From Candidatus Eiseniibacteriota bacterium (GTDB lineage Bacteria > Eisenbacteria > RBG-16-71-46): DNA of 40,638 nucleotides. Shown in pieces: positions 1-8,121 of the stretch (position 1 is the first letter of the stretch; each line of letters begins with the position of its first letter). Location: positions 37,071 to 77,708 of the forward strand of contig VBOY01000013.1 of assembly GCA_005893295.1 (NCBI GenBank), given 5' to 3'. The notes under the pieces were generated by a model. That model did not search any database and was not told the DNA's origin. It was given only the letters and a program-made list of their open reading frames with translations. Both the position numbers and the translations under genes were made by a program.

Positions 1-638
1 GGCTCCGGACCGGCTGGGATCTCGGGGAGCGGCTGGCATCCGATCCGGAGACCCGGCATATCCCGTTCGTGTTCGTCACCGGCTTCGACCAGCAGGTGCG
101 CGATCGGCTCCAGAACAACGTCTTCGCCCAGAGACCGAAGCACCTCGTGAAGCCGATCGACGGAGCCACGCTGGTCGCGGCGATCGAGGAGGTCGTGGGC
201 GCGATCGGGAGCCGGCAGGTTCGCATCCTGATGGCAGACGACGATGCATCGGTGGCGGCGTTCGTGCGCAAGGTGCTGCCCGAAGGCCGATTCCACCTCG
301 ATCTCGCGTCGAACGGAGAGGAATGCCTCCATATCCTGCGGACCCAGCCGCGCGGGTTCGATCTGTTGCTGTTGGATCTCATGATGCCCGGCGTCAGTGG
401 CTATGACGTGCTGCGCCAGATGGCGCTGAGCGGAACTTCCGCCTCGCTGCCGGTGCTGGTGCTCACGAACTACCCGGAGCCGCGCACCGACGAGGAACGC
501 CAGCTCCTCGAGCATGGAATGGTCCTCGACATCGTCTCCAAGACGGCGGTGCACGAGAACCCCTCGCTTCTGGCCCACGTCGTCGAGTGGCACGTCGAGG
601 TCGCGGGCGATCGCGAGGGCTTGGAGGAAGCAGCGTGA
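1..638 (+). CDS. Response regulator with tandem receiver domains (5' partial)
   Basis: The reading frame is open from base 3 at the window edge, so the N-terminus lies upstream. The visible part starts inside one receiver (REC) domain; its end shows the 'LVKP' lysine loop (about bases 144-155). A second complete REC follows, with the acidic 'MADDD' strand, the phospho-acceptor Asp in 'LLLLDLMMPG' and a late Lys in 'VSKTA'. The last ~20 residues form an acidic tail with no DNA-binding domain. REC-only proteins relay phosphoryl groups or act by protein contact rather than binding DNA. The stop (TGA 636-638) overlaps the GTG of the next regulator, so the two are translationally coupled. Family assignment is firm; what lies upstream (a histidine kinase or more receivers) cannot be seen. 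Confidence 0.85.
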   Translation, partial: LRTGWDLGERLASDPETRHIPFVFVTGFDQQVRDRLQNNVFAQRPKHLVKPIDGATLVAAIEEVVGAIGSRQVRILMADDDASVAAFVRKVLPEGRFHLDLASNGEECLHILRTQPRGFDLLLLDLMMPGVSGYDVLRQMALSGTSASLPVLVLTNYPEPRTDEERQLLEHGMVLDIVSKTAVHENPSLLAHVVEWHVEVAGDREGLEEAA

Positions 639-1036
639 GGCACGTGATCGTGGTCGAAGACGATCCGCTCAACGCGCTGCTGTTCCACAAGCTCCTGGAA
701 CGCCGGGGCGGCTACCGGGTGACCCTGACGGAATCGCCCGAGGAGGTGCTCCGCCTGGCGCGCGAGGGGGCCGACCTGGTGCTGCTCGACGTCTCGCTCA
801 CGGACTCGTTCTGGGAGGGACGGCACGTCGGCGGGGTCGACATCTGCAGGCTGCTCAAGTCCGACCCGGCGTGCGCCAAGATCCCCGCCGTCCTGGCGAC
901 CGCGCACGCGATGCGTGGCGATGAGGAGCGCCTGCTGTCCGAGAGTGGGGCCGACGGTTACGTTGCCAAGCCCCTGGTCGATCACGAGGCCTTCTTGACC
1001 CTCATCCGAGGGTTGCTGCGAGCGGAGGCGGCATGA
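635..1036 (+). CDS. Single-domain response regulator (CheY-like)
   Basis: 133-residue receiver domain. It has the acidic pair in 'VVEDD' (residues 6-10), the phospho-acceptor Asp52 in 'LLDVSL', a Thr/Ala pair in 'LATAHA' and the Lys of 'VAKPL' near the C-terminus. An insertion after the phospho-site ('TDSFWEGRHVGG') lengthens the loop before helix 3; this loop resembles those in polar-differentiation regulators of the DivK/CheY type. I chose GTG 635 as start because it gives a minimal REC domain and overlaps the preceding stop in a GTGA arrangement; an earlier in-frame GTG/ATG would only add out-of-domain Arg/Gly-rich residues. No output domain. It probably works as a phosphorelay or allosteric partner with the flanking regulators. 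Confidence 0.85.
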   Translation: MRHVIVVEDDPLNALLFHKLLERRGGYRVTLTESPEEVLRLAREGADLVLLDVSLTDSFWEGRHVGGVDICRLLKSDPACAKIPAVLATAHAMRGDEERLLSESGADGYVAKPLVDHEAFLTLIRGLLRAEAA

Positions 1037-1557
1037 GGCCGGCTTCCCAGTTCAAGGTGTTGGTGGTCGAGGACGACCTGTTCTTCCAACGCGTGCTATG
1101 TAAGCGCCTCGCGGGCGAGGGCTATCAGGTGGCGGCGGCGTCCGACGGGCGCGAGGGCATGCGTTCGATCGTCACCTTCGAGCCCGACCTGGTGATCTCG
1201 GACTGGATGATGCCCGAAGTGGACGGCCTCGAGCTGTGCCAGTCGGTGAAGACGGGACTACGCGAGGCGGCGCCGTACTTCATCTTGCTCACCGCGAAGG
1301 ACGAGATCAGCGACAAGTTGCTGGCGCTCGAGACCGGGGCCGACGATTACCTCGTGAAGCCCTGCGAGCAGGCGGAGCTCTTGGCGCGCGTCAAAGCCGG
1401 GCTCAGGATCGTCGAGCTGACCCAAGAGCTTCGAAGGGTCGTCGCCGAGCTGAAGGCGGCGAACGCCGCGCTGCAAGACGAAGGGAACGGGCCGCGGGGC
1501 GAGGCAGAGCCGGCGGCGGGCGGGCCCTCGGCTGACCCCTCGGAGCAGGCGGCGTAG
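1033..1557 (+). CDS. Response regulator, REC domain plus C-terminal coiled coil
   Basis: 174 residues. Residues ~8-125 are a canonical receiver: 'VLVVEDD' acidic pocket (Asp14/Asp15), phospho-acceptor Asp57 in 'VISDWMMPEVDG', switch Thr in 'ILLTAKDE' and Lys in 'YLVKP'. A predicted amphipathic helix follows ('ELTQELRRVVAELKAANAAL'), of the kind that often precedes GGDEF or kinase modules. Here it runs into a low-complexity Gly/Pro/Glu tail and stops. ATG 1033 overlaps the previous TGA (ATGA), so the three regulators form one coupled unit. The missing effector domain after the signalling helix is notable: it is either a genuine stand-alone adaptor or a derivative of a larger REC-output protein. 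No sensor kinase is visible in the window. Confidence 0.87.
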   Translation: MRPASQFKVLVVEDDLFFQRVLCKRLAGEGYQVAAASDGREGMRSIVTFEPDLVISDWMMPEVDGLELCQSVKTGLREAAPYFILLTAKDEISDKLLALETGADDYLVKPCEQAELLARVKAGLRIVELTQELRRVVAELKAANAALQDEGNGPRGEAEPAAGGPSADPSEQAA

Positions 1558-1624
1558 CGACGCGGTCCTCGGCGCCCAGGCGGAACGACCGGTCGCCGAC
1601 CCGAGGTTCCGTCGCAACCCGTTC

Positions 1625-1653
1625 TTGACCGCCATCCCTCTCGCAGATAAGCT
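1625..1653 (+). promoter_or_regulatory. Candidate promoter of tRNA-Asn
   Basis: TTGACC at 1625-1630, a 17-nt spacer, then TAAGCT at 1648-1653. This is a fair sigma-70-type arrangement 45 bases before the tRNA. A GC hairpin (1668-1684, loop TCC) lies in the leader. Found by eye; no transcription evidence. Confidence 0.4.
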
Positions 1654-1697
1654 GCGCCGCCCGTTTGGGCCGCCTCCGGCGGCCGCCGATTCCCGAT

Positions 1698-1772
1698 TCC
1701 TCGGTAGCTCAACGGCAGAGCATCCGGCTGTTAACCGGAGGGTTGTAGGTTCGAATCCTACCCGAGGAGCCA
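1698..1772 (+). tRNA. tRNA-Asn (anticodon GTT)
   Basis: Complete cloverleaf. Acceptor TCCTCGG (1698-1704) pairs with CCGAGGA (1762-1768), followed by discriminator G and an encoded CCA (1770-1772). The D-arm contains GCTC...GAGC. The anticodon stem TCCGG/CCGGA (1723-1727/1735-1739) encloses loop CTGTTAA with anticodon GTT at 1730-1732. The T-arm GTAGG-TTCGAAT-CCTAC spans 1745-1761. Anticodon GTT reads AAC/AAU, giving asparagine. All stems are fully paired, so the gene looks functional. It stands alone, and no integrase or repeated 3' end lies nearby. Confidence 0.97.
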
Positions 1773-1777
1773 CGTCC

Positions 1778-1815
1778 GAGAGCCCTCGTAACTCGATGAG
1801 TTGCGGGGGCTTCTC
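1778..1815. terminator. Long imperfect hairpin downstream of tRNA-Asn
   Basis: Bases 1778-1794 pair with 1798-1815 (about 17 pairs, one bulged T at 1812, some G-T pairs, GAT loop) only six bases after the tRNA CCA. The position suggests tRNA transcription termination or 3' processing. It also lies just beyond the stop of the minus-strand permease and could serve both strands. There is no clear U-tract, so confidence is moderate. Confidence 0.5.
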
Positions 1816-1866
1816 GCGTGCGGGCGGGAAGGCCCCAGGTTCTGGGCACCCGTTCCTCGAGAAGCA

Positions 1867-3195
1867 CTAGGCCGGCGCGCGAGGCGCACGGCCTCGAGAC
1901 AGCCGATGCGCTCCGTAGACGGAGAAGCCGACGGCAACCGCGATCGCGACGTCGCGCAGCTCGCGGCCGCCCGCGCGGGCGAGCAGCCACAGGCACGCGG
2001 CCAGGGAGACCAGCGGCACCACCGCCCCAAAGGGCACGCGAAACGTCGCCGCAGGCTCGTCGCCACGCCGCCTGAACACCAGCAACGATCCAATCGTGGC
2101 GAGAAACGTGGTGAGTCTCGCCAGGACGTTCAGCGTGGCCAGATACGTGAAGCTCCCGGAGAGGGCGAGGCCCAGGACGAGGCCGGCGCCGACCAGGATC
2201 GCCACGTGAGGCGTGTGGAACCGGCCGTGGATTCGCCCGAGCACCGGCGGGACCTGATTCTCGACCGCCATGGCGAACAGCACGCGCGGCGCGATCAGCA
2301 AGCCGCCCAGGAGGACTCCAACGGTCGAGAGCACGGCGCCCGCCGCGATGATCGAGCCGCCGGCGGAACCCATGAAGCGCGCGCTGGCGTCGGCCAGGGG
2401 GCGCTGCGAAGCAGCAAGATCGGGGAGAGTGCCGATGCACACGCTTTGGATCAGAAGGTAGAGAATCGCGACGAACCCGATGGTGAGCAGAGTCGCGAAC
2501 GGCAGGTCATGCCGCGGATCGCTAATCTCGCCTCCGGCGACCACCGTTGCCTCGTAGCGCCCGAACGCGAAAATGAGTTGGGCGATGGCCGCCGTGAAGG
2601 GCTCGAGTCCCGGCCGTGCCGCGGAAGTGAAAGCGCGCGGGTCGAGAAAGAACAGCCCGACCCCGGTGAAGAGCAGAAGCGGAACGAGCTTGCCGATCGT
2701 GAACAGGTTGCACAGGGTCGCGGCCCGGCGCACGCCCACGACGTTCACGGCGGTGAGCGTCGCAACGATGATCGTGATGAACGACGCGCGGCCAATTCCC
2801 GAGGCCGCCGGGGCCCAAAAGTAACCCAGGTAGCTGGTCGTGACGTTGACGATCGCGGCGGCAGCGCTCAGCCGGGTGAGCCACATCAGCCAGCCGACGC
2901 CGAACGCGGCGTGGGGGCCGAACGCGCGCCGCGCGTACAGGTAGGCTCCTCCGGTTTCGGTGAAGCGGCTCGCAACCTCCGCGCAGCACAGGGCGATCCC
3001 GGCGACGATGAGGGCGCACGCGGCGAAGGCGAGGAGTCCGTACCCTCCGACCAGGGCGTGAACCTTGGAAGGCAGCGCAAAAATCCCGGCGCCGACGATG
3101 CCGTTGACCATGAGCGCCACGGCGTCCCAGCGGTAGACGCCCCGCACCAAGCCCGACGAAGCCGTCTCAGGGCGAGATGGCGCCCACGTCACCAC
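1867..3195 (-). CDS. APC-superfamily amino-acid permease
   Basis: 442-residue integral membrane protein with about 12 hydrophobic segments. The TM1 motif 'NGIVGAGIFALPSK' is the unwound substrate-binding helix of the APC (amino acid-polyamine-organocation) family. 'EVASRFTETGGAYLYARRAFG' is the matching TM2/TM3 signature, and 'GRYEATVVAGGEISDP' is the conserved TM6-loop region. It likely imports an amino acid or amine by proton or sodium symport; the substrate cannot be told. I start at GTG 3195 (a second GTG follows directly) because GGAAGG lies six bases upstream on that strand; the open frame runs further but the extra residues are hydrophilic and unlike a permease N-terminus. It is monocistronic, converging on the tRNA hairpin. 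Confidence 0.85.
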   Translation of the reverse strand: MVTWAPSRPETASSGLVRGVYRWDAVALMVNGIVGAGIFALPSKVHALVGGYGLLAFAACALIVAGIALCCAEVASRFTETGGAYLYARRAFGPHAAFGVGWLMWLTRLSAAAAIVNVTTSYLGYFWAPAASGIGRASFITIIVATLTAVNVVGVRRAATLCNLFTIGKLVPLLLFTGVGLFFLDPRAFTSAARPGLEPFTAAIAQLIFAFGRYEATVVAGGEISDPRHDLPFATLLTIGFVAILYLLIQSVCIGTLPDLAASQRPLADASARFMGSAGGSIIAAGAVLSTVGVLLGGLLIAPRVLFAMAVENQVPPVLGRIHGRFHTPHVAILVGAGLVLGLALSGSFTYLATLNVLARLTTFLATIGSLLVFRRRGDEPAATFRVPFGAVVPLVSLAACLWLLARAGGRELRDVAIAVAVGFSVYGAHRLSRGRAPRAPA

Positions 3196-3457
3196 GGCTC
3201 GCCTTCCGCCGCGTCGCGGACCGAGGTTCGAGACGCGGCGCTGCGCAACTGGGCACGCGACCGTTCGGCCTTCTTGACCATCGCGGCTGAAAGGTAGCCG
3301 GGCGCGGGTGGTTGGACAACACGCTCGACGTCGGGGCAGCCGCGTGTCAGCCCGAGGCAAATCATTCGTCTGGCAGTGCGACCCCGATGCTCGCTCGGCA
3401 ACCATTTGCGAGCCGCTCTCGTCGAATCGTACGTGAACTCGAGGAAGGAGGCTCTCC

Positions 3458-3844
3458 ATGACACGTAGCGCGCTCGGACGGGCGGCGATGATTCTGATGG
3501 CATTGAGCTTGTTCGCTCTCGAGGCGGTGGCGTTCGCCGGCCTGGCCCGCACCGTGCGCGGCGCCGTGTCCGGGCCTGCAGACCCGCATCGGAGCGAGAT
3601 CCAAGTGGTGTCGACCGCGCTTTTCCAGGTCGCGCTCCCCGCGGTATCGCGTGCGCTGCGCGGCGTCGTGGCCGCGCCAAGCCCGCGCGCCCTGAGGCAC
3701 GAGAGGAAGGCGCGTGAGATCGCGACGTGTCGTCATGGTGCGATCCCTTGCGTGCGGATCGTGACGATCCACGCGTCGCATCGCTCGATGTTCCGCTCGG
3801 TCGAGATCCGGCCGCGCCTCGCCAGGTGGGCCGGCCAGGCGTGA
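3458..3844 (+). CDS. Small exported or membrane-anchored hypothetical protein
   Basis: 128 residues with an excellent ribosome site (AGGAAGGAGG six bases before ATG 3458). Residues 8-27 ('RAAMILMALSLFALEAVAFA') form a hydrophobic segment that fits a signal peptide or N-terminal anchor with an AxA-like cleavage site. The remainder is basic (many Arg/His), has two Cys and matches no family I recognise. The 262 bases before it (3196-3457) hold no gene and serve as the divergent promoter region shared with the permease. The strong Shine-Dalgarno and the signal-like N-terminus argue it is real; lack of a recognised domain keeps confidence moderate. Confidence 0.5.
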   Translation: MTRSALGRAAMILMALSLFALEAVAFAGLARTVRGAVSGPADPHRSEIQVVSTALFQVALPAVSRALRGVVAAPSPRALRHERKAREIATCRHGAIPCVRIVTIHASHRSMFRSVEIRPRLARWAGQA

Positions 3845-3893
3845 AACGCAGGCGATCGAGCGGACCCGCACGCCACGCGGCGCCATTCCCTGC

Positions 3894-3899
3894 TATGCT
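3894..3899 (+). promoter_or_regulatory. Candidate -10 element (TATGCT)
   Basis: GCTATGCT sits about 40 bases before ATG 3939. The same GCTA(T/C)(G/A)(C/A)T shape recurs upstream of four other genes in the window. No convincing -35 hexamer was found at the usual distance. Confidence 0.3.
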
Positions 3900-3938
3900 C
3901 CGGGCGGTGGCTCGCGCCACGCCCACGGCGGAGGATCC

Positions 3939-4265
3939 ATGGCGTTCGACTCGGCGACCCGCATCGAGGAGTTCCTGGCCTTCGGCGCGTTCGGCGATGT
4001 GAATCCCTCGATCACCGACTCCTCCGCGCATCCCTTCCCGCGACCCCCGGGACGGCGAGCGCCGGCGACAACCACGCGGGCGAGGCTCGACCAGCAGGTG
4101 CAACGGCACCGCGAGATTGGCGCGCGGCTCTCCAAGACCGAGCGCTATCAGCTGCGGATCCCCAACCCCTTCGTGTCCCGCTGGCACTACACGTTTCCCG
4201 AGATGATCCGGGTCGAGGCCGTCCACGTCCGGCATCATGCGCGACTGATCGCCGAGATCTCATGA
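3939..4265 (+). CDS. Short DinB-like protein (possible C-terminal remnant)
   Basis: 108 residues, start ATG 3939 with GGAGG four bases upstream, ending in an ATGA overlap with the hydrolase gene. The C-terminal part ('HYTFPEMIRVEAVHVRHHARLI') resembles the last helix of DinB/DUF664-type four-helix proteins, in which spaced His residues bind a metal ion. DinB proteins are usually ~150-170 residues; the N-terminal helices with the first metal His are not evident. The protein is therefore either a divergent short member or the retained 3' half of a decayed gene. Coupling to the next start codon suggests it is still translated. The DinB link is inference from a short motif. Confidence 0.5.
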   Translation: MAFDSATRIEEFLAFGAFGDVNPSITDSSAHPFPRPPGRRAPATTTRARLDQQVQRHREIGARLSKTERYQLRIPNPFVSRWHYTFPEMIRVEAVHVRHHARLIAEIS

Positions 4266-4957
4266 GCGTCTCGACCTCGACCGCCGCGACCACGCTTCGC
4301 TTCCGCGCCACCGAGCGCCACGGCGAGGTGTCCGCATTGCTCGTGCGGCCTCGCGAAGCGCGGGCCATGCTGGTGCTGGCCCACGGAGCGGGGGCGAACA
4401 TGCGACACGCGTTCATGGAAGCGATCGCCGCGCGGCTGGCCCACCGAGCGGTGGCGAGTCTCCGCTACCAGTTCCCCTACATGGAGCGCGGCGGCGGGGG
4501 ACCCGACCCCCAGCCGGTGCTGCTCGAGACGGTGCGAGCGGCGGTGGGGGCCGCGCGTCAGGCGGGCGAGGGCATACCGCTCTTCGCGGGCGGAAAGTCC
4601 ATGGGTGGACGCATGACCTCGCTCGCCGCCGCCGATGAGCCGCTGGCCGAGGTGCGCGGCATCGTCTTCTTCGGCTTCCCGCTTCACTCCGCCGGCCGTC
4701 CGGCCACCGGACGTGCCTTGCATCTGCCCCGGGTGACCGTGCCGATGCTGTTCCTCCAAGGAACCCGGGATCATCTGGCTCACGTGCCCCAGTTGCGCCC
4801 GATCTGCGAGCGGCTCCATGCCACGCTTCACGTCGTCAACGACGCCGATCACTCGTTCCACGTGCTCAAGCGCACCGGCAGGACCGACGAGGAAGTGCTC
4901 GACGAGCTGGCTGACGTCGCGACCGCCTGGATGGCGGGGAACTCGGCCGGTGGCTAG
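4262..4957 (+). CDS. Alpha/beta hydrolase (KANSL3/TEX30-like, dienelactone-hydrolase fold)
   Basis: 231 residues. After strand 'LVLAHGAGANMRH' (oxyanion region, residues 37-49), the nucleophile elbow is 'GGKSMGGRM' with Ser113 as predicted nucleophile. A later 'LFLQGTRDHL' supplies the acid Asp, and 'DADHSFHV' the catalytic His. This order and the GKSMGG elbow are typical of the small bacterial hydrolases related to eukaryotic TEX30/KANSL3, whose substrates are largely unknown. There is no signal peptide, so it should be cytoplasmic. ATG 4262 overlaps the upstream stop. It sits first in line before the DUF72 gene 30 bases downstream. Fold and triad are well supported; substrate is not. Confidence 0.87.
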   Translation: MSVSTSTAATTLRFRATERHGEVSALLVRPREARAMLVLAHGAGANMRHAFMEAIAARLAHRAVASLRYQFPYMERGGGGPDPQPVLLETVRAAVGAARQAGEGIPLFAGGKSMGGRMTSLAAADEPLAEVRGIVFFGFPLHSAGRPATGRALHLPRVTVPMLFLQGTRDHLAHVPQLRPICERLHATLHVVNDADHSFHVLKRTGRTDEEVLDELADVATAWMAGNSAGG

Positions 4958-4987
4958 ACCGCCGGCGCTCGAGCGCGGGGGGCGCGC

Positions 4988-5660
4988 GTGAAGCTCCGGG
5001 TCGGCACCAGCGGCTTCGCGTACAAGGAGTGGAAGGGAAGCTTCTATCCCGACCGAATCAAGGCGGAGGACATGCTGCGCTTCTACGGCGAGCGATTCGG
5101 GACGGTCGAGATCAACAATACTTTCTACCGCATGCCTTCCACCTCGGTGCTCGAACGCTGGGCCGGCGAGGTGCCTCGAGACTTCTCTTTCGTGCTCAAG
5201 GCCTCGCGGCGGATCACGCACGAGAAGCGGCTCCAGAACGTGGAGGACTCGGTACTCCAGCGACAAGCTCGGTCCGGTTCTCTACCAACTGCCGCCCAAC
5301 ATGAAGAAGGACGTCGAGCGGTTGCGCGCGTTCCTGGGAGCGCTTCCCCGGCGGCCGGCCGCGGCCTTCGAGTTCCGGCATCCTTCCTGGTACGACGACG
5401 AGGTCCTGGATTCCTTGCGGGCCCGCGACGCCGCGCTCTGTCTGGCGGACACCGACGACGGCGAGGACGCGCCACCGGTCGCCACGGCGCGATGGGGCTA
5501 CCTGCGGCTGCGGCGTGCGGCCTATGGAGAGGCCGAGCTCGAGACCTGGGGCGAACGGATTCGAGGTCTGGGCTGGGACGAAGCGTTCGTTTTCTTCAAG
5601 CACGAAGAAGCAGGGACTGGACCCAAGCTGGCCGCGCGATTCATCGAGCTGGCGGGCTGA
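4988..5660 (+). pseudogene. DUF72 (YecE-like) protein, frameshifted by an internal deletion
   Basis: Start GTG 4988. The N-terminal half ('VGTSGFAYKEWKGSFYP', 'EINNTFYRMPS', 'FVLKASRRITHEKRL') is typical DUF72. The frame then breaks near 5255-5275. The C-terminal half resumes in another frame ('DKLGPVLYQLPPNMKKD' to 'FVFFKHEE') and ends at 5660. Family members normally have about nine residues between '...EDS' and 'DKLGPVL' that are absent here, so more than one base is missing: a short deletion rather than a simple single-base error. The hexamer CTCGGT occurs on both sides of the junction (5252 and 5274), a possible slippage site. DUF72 is a TIM-barrel-like family of uncertain function. Whether the break exists in the genome or only in the assembly cannot be decided here. 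Confidence 0.75.
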
Positions 5661-5687
5661 GGGTTCCTCGAGCCGCCGAGGACCGCG

Positions 5688-7128
5688 TTGCCGACGCTCC
5701 CGACGAGGCTGCGCCGCACGATGGGCTTCTGGGACGTCGTCTGGTTCCTGGTCGCCGCGGTCGTCGGGCCCCGCTGGATCCGCGGGCCCGAGCTCCCTCG
5801 CGGTATGGCTGATCGCGCTGCTGGCGTTCTTCCTGCCGCTCGGCTTCACCGTGGTCGAGCTCTCGTCTCGCCATCCGGAAGAAGGCGGTCTCTACGTCTG
5901 GGTGCGGTACGCGTTCGGCGACTTCGCCGGGTTTCTGGCGGCCTGGATGTACTGGATGAGCACCGTGGTGTACTTCCCCGGATTGCTCTACTTCATCGCC
6001 GGCAACGCCCTCTTCCTCGGCGGGCCTTCGTGGCAGGGACTCTCGGACAGCGCCCCGTACTACGTCGCGGTGTCGCTCGGTGGACTCGGGATCGCGCTGG
6101 CCCTCAACGTGGTGGGGCTCCATGTGGGCAAATGGCTGCACAACATCGGAGGGCTCGGCACCTGGATCCCGATCGGCATCCTGGTGGCGATCGGATTCGT
6201 CGCGTGCCTGCGCTTCGGCCCCGCCAGCGACTTCCATCCCGCGGCCTTCGTCCCGAGCTTCGGGCTCAAAGACGTCCTGTTCTGGTCGACGATCGCCTTC
6301 GGTTTCAGCGGGCTCGAGGCGGCGTCCTTCATGGGCGGTGAGGTGGTCGATGCCCGCCGGACGATCCCGCGGGCGATCGTTGCCGGCGGCGCGATCATCA
6401 CCGCGATCTACGTGCTCGGCACGCTGGCCGTGCTGGTCGCGTTGCCGAGCCGAGACGTAGGTGGCCTGCAAGGGATCATGCAGGCGATCGCACGCGCGGC
6501 GGATCGGGTCGGCGCGCCCTATGTGGCCCCGGTGGCCGCCTTCTGCTTCACCGTGGGCAGCGTGGGTGGAGTGGGTGCGTGGCTCGCCTCCACGGCGCGG
6601 CTGCCGTTCGTCGCCGGTGTGGACCAGCTCCTGCCATCCGCCTTCGGCCGGCTCCATCCGCGCTGGGGCACGCCGCACGTGGCGCTCGGACTGCAGGCGG
6701 TCATGGCGGCCGTGTTCGTGGCGCTGAGCCAAGCCGGCACGTCGGTGAAGGGGGCGTACGACGCCCTGGTGAGCCTCGGCGTCATCAGCTACTTCATCCC
6801 CTATCTCTTGATGTTCGCGGCCATGATCAAGCTGCAGAACGTGCCCGCGCCGGGCGGAACGTTCCGCGCCCCCGGTGGCCGCCCGGCCGCGACGTCGCTC
6901 GCCGCGATCGGCTTTGCCACCACCGCGATCTCGATCGTGCTCGCCGCGGTGCCCGCGGAGGACACGCCGAACCCGGCGCTCGCCACCCTCAAGGTCGTGG
7001 GGGCGAGCGTCGTGTTGCTGGTGGCCGGGGCCGCGCTCTACGCGCGTGGGGTGTGGTCGCGCCGTGCGCGGGCGACCGGTGGCGGTGTGTCCGGAGGGGA
7101 TCCCGCGGGTGGCGGAGGTGGGCTATGA
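5688..7128 (+). pseudogene. APC-family amino-acid transporter, frameshifted in TM1
   Basis: The N-terminal piece (TTG 5688, or ATG 5721: 'LRRTMGFWDVVWFLVAAVVG') is in one frame. From about 5775 the protein continues in another frame ('GPSSLAVWLIALLAFFLPLG', then 'LSSRHPEEGGLYVWVRYAFG') to the stop at 7128, about 480 residues in all. Homologous transporters of this type have a short Ala-rich stretch between 'GPRWI' and 'GPSSL'; here it is missing with a change of frame, so roughly 10-14 bases are lost. The lost part is the unwound TM1 loop that contacts substrate. The junction lies in a near-palindrome (GGGCCC...GGATCC...GGGCCC, 5767-5790). The rest has about 12 membrane segments and intact APC motifs. 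It is either recently inactivated or an assembly fault; the neighbouring DUF72 gene shows the same kind of lesion. Confidence 0.75.
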
Positions 7129-7129
7129 T
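7124..7129 (+). promoter_or_regulatory. Candidate -10 element (TATGAT) of the tat/ABC operon
   Basis: GCTATGAT overlaps the stop codon of the upstream transporter gene and lies about 42 bases before ATG 7171. No clear -35 box. Confidence 0.3.
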
Positions 7130-7170
7130 GCCGCGGTCTCGTTTCCACCAAAGCCAGGGGAACGCGCCCC

Positions 7171-8121
7171 ATGATCCGAGTCCGGGCAGGAGCGGCGCTC
7201 GCGCTCGCCGTCGCCGCGCTGGCGGCCACCACAGGGTGCTCGCTCAAGCGCATGGCGGTCAACAGCATCGCCAGCTCGCTCGCCGAGGGCGGTGACGTCT
7301 TCAGCTCGGACGACGACCCCGAGCTGGTGCGCGACGCGCTGCCGTTCGGTCTCAAGACCATCGAGTCCTTGCTCGCCATCGTGCCCGACAACCGGAAGCT
7401 GTTGCTCGCCGGTTGTCAGGGCTACACGCAGTACTCGTTCGCCTTCGTCGAGTCCGATGCGGAGCTGACGGAGTCCGCCGATTACTCGCGAGCGAGCGCG
7501 CTCAAGGAGCGTGCGCTCAAGCTCTACCTGCGCGCCCGCGGCTTCGGCCTCAAGGCGCTCGACCTCGACTACCGCGGGATCTCGGACCAACTGCGCCGCG
7601 ACCCCAAGTCCGCCGCGGCCCGGATTCGGGCCAAGGACTTGCCCTTGCTCTACTGGACGGCCGCGGCCTGGGGCTCGGCGATCAATCTCGGCAAGGACCG
7701 CCCCGACCTGGTGGCGGACGTGGACGTCGTGCGGGCTCTGATGAATCGGGGCCTCGCCCTGAACGAGGCGTACGATGGCGGCGCGCTGCACGAAGCGCTC
7801 ATCGTGCTCGAGTCTCTGCCGGCGATGATGGGCGGCTCGTTCGATCGGGCGCGCGCCCACTTCCAGCGCGCCATCGAGCTCTCGCACGGCGCGGCCGCTG
7901 GTCCCTACGTGACGATGGCCTCGAGCGTCTCGGTCGCCACACAGGACCGGCGCGAGTTCGAGACGCTGCTCCGCAACGCGCTGGCGATCGATCCCGATCG
8001 AGACCTGAGCAAGAGGCTCGCGACCCTAATCCTACAAAGGCGCGCCCGCGATCTGCTGCGCCGCGAGGACGAGCTGTTCTTCGCGGACGACACCACCAAG
8101 ACCGGAGACTCCCATCGATGA
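7171..8121 (+). CDS. tatT: TRAP-associated lipoprotein TatT
   Basis: 316 residues. The N-terminus is a lipoprotein signal ending in 'ATTGC' (Cys23; the -3 position is Thr rather than Leu, slightly off consensus). The mature part is all-helical with TPR-like features. Landmarks are 'ALPFGLKTIESLLAIVPDN', 'LLLAGCQGYTQYSFAFVE' and 'LPLLYWTAAAWGSAINL', which characterise the TatT family first defined in Treponema pallidum. TatT trimers bind the TRAP substrate protein TatP in the periplasm and are proposed to handle hydrophobic ligands. Directly downstream are the TatP-like binding protein and the membrane components, all with 4-nt overlaps. Family assignment is strong; the ligand is unknown. Confidence 0.87.
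   Translation: MIRVRAGAALALAVAALAATTGCSLKRMAVNSIASSLAEGGDVFSSDDDPELVRDALPFGLKTIESLLAIVPDNRKLLLAGCQGYTQYSFAFVESDAELTESADYSRASALKERALKLYLRARGFGLKALDLDYRGISDQLRRDPKSAAARIRAKDLPLLYWTAAAWGSAINLGKDRPDLVADVDVVRALMNRGLALNEAYDGGALHEALIVLESLPAMMGGSFDRARAHFQRAIELSHGAAAGPYVTMASSVSVATQDRREFETLLRNALAIDPDRDLSKRLATLILQRRARDLLRREDELFFADDTTKTGDSHR

Noticed and set aside
1698-1815. tRNA-Asn as an attachment site of an integrated element
   Set aside because: No integrase, no second copy of the tRNA 3' end in the window, and neighbouring genes look like ordinary chromosomal ones.
3189-3278. A 30-codon leader peptide on the minus strand ending at the permease start
   Set aside because: No ribosome site before its ATG and no attenuator-like structure or diagnostic residues.
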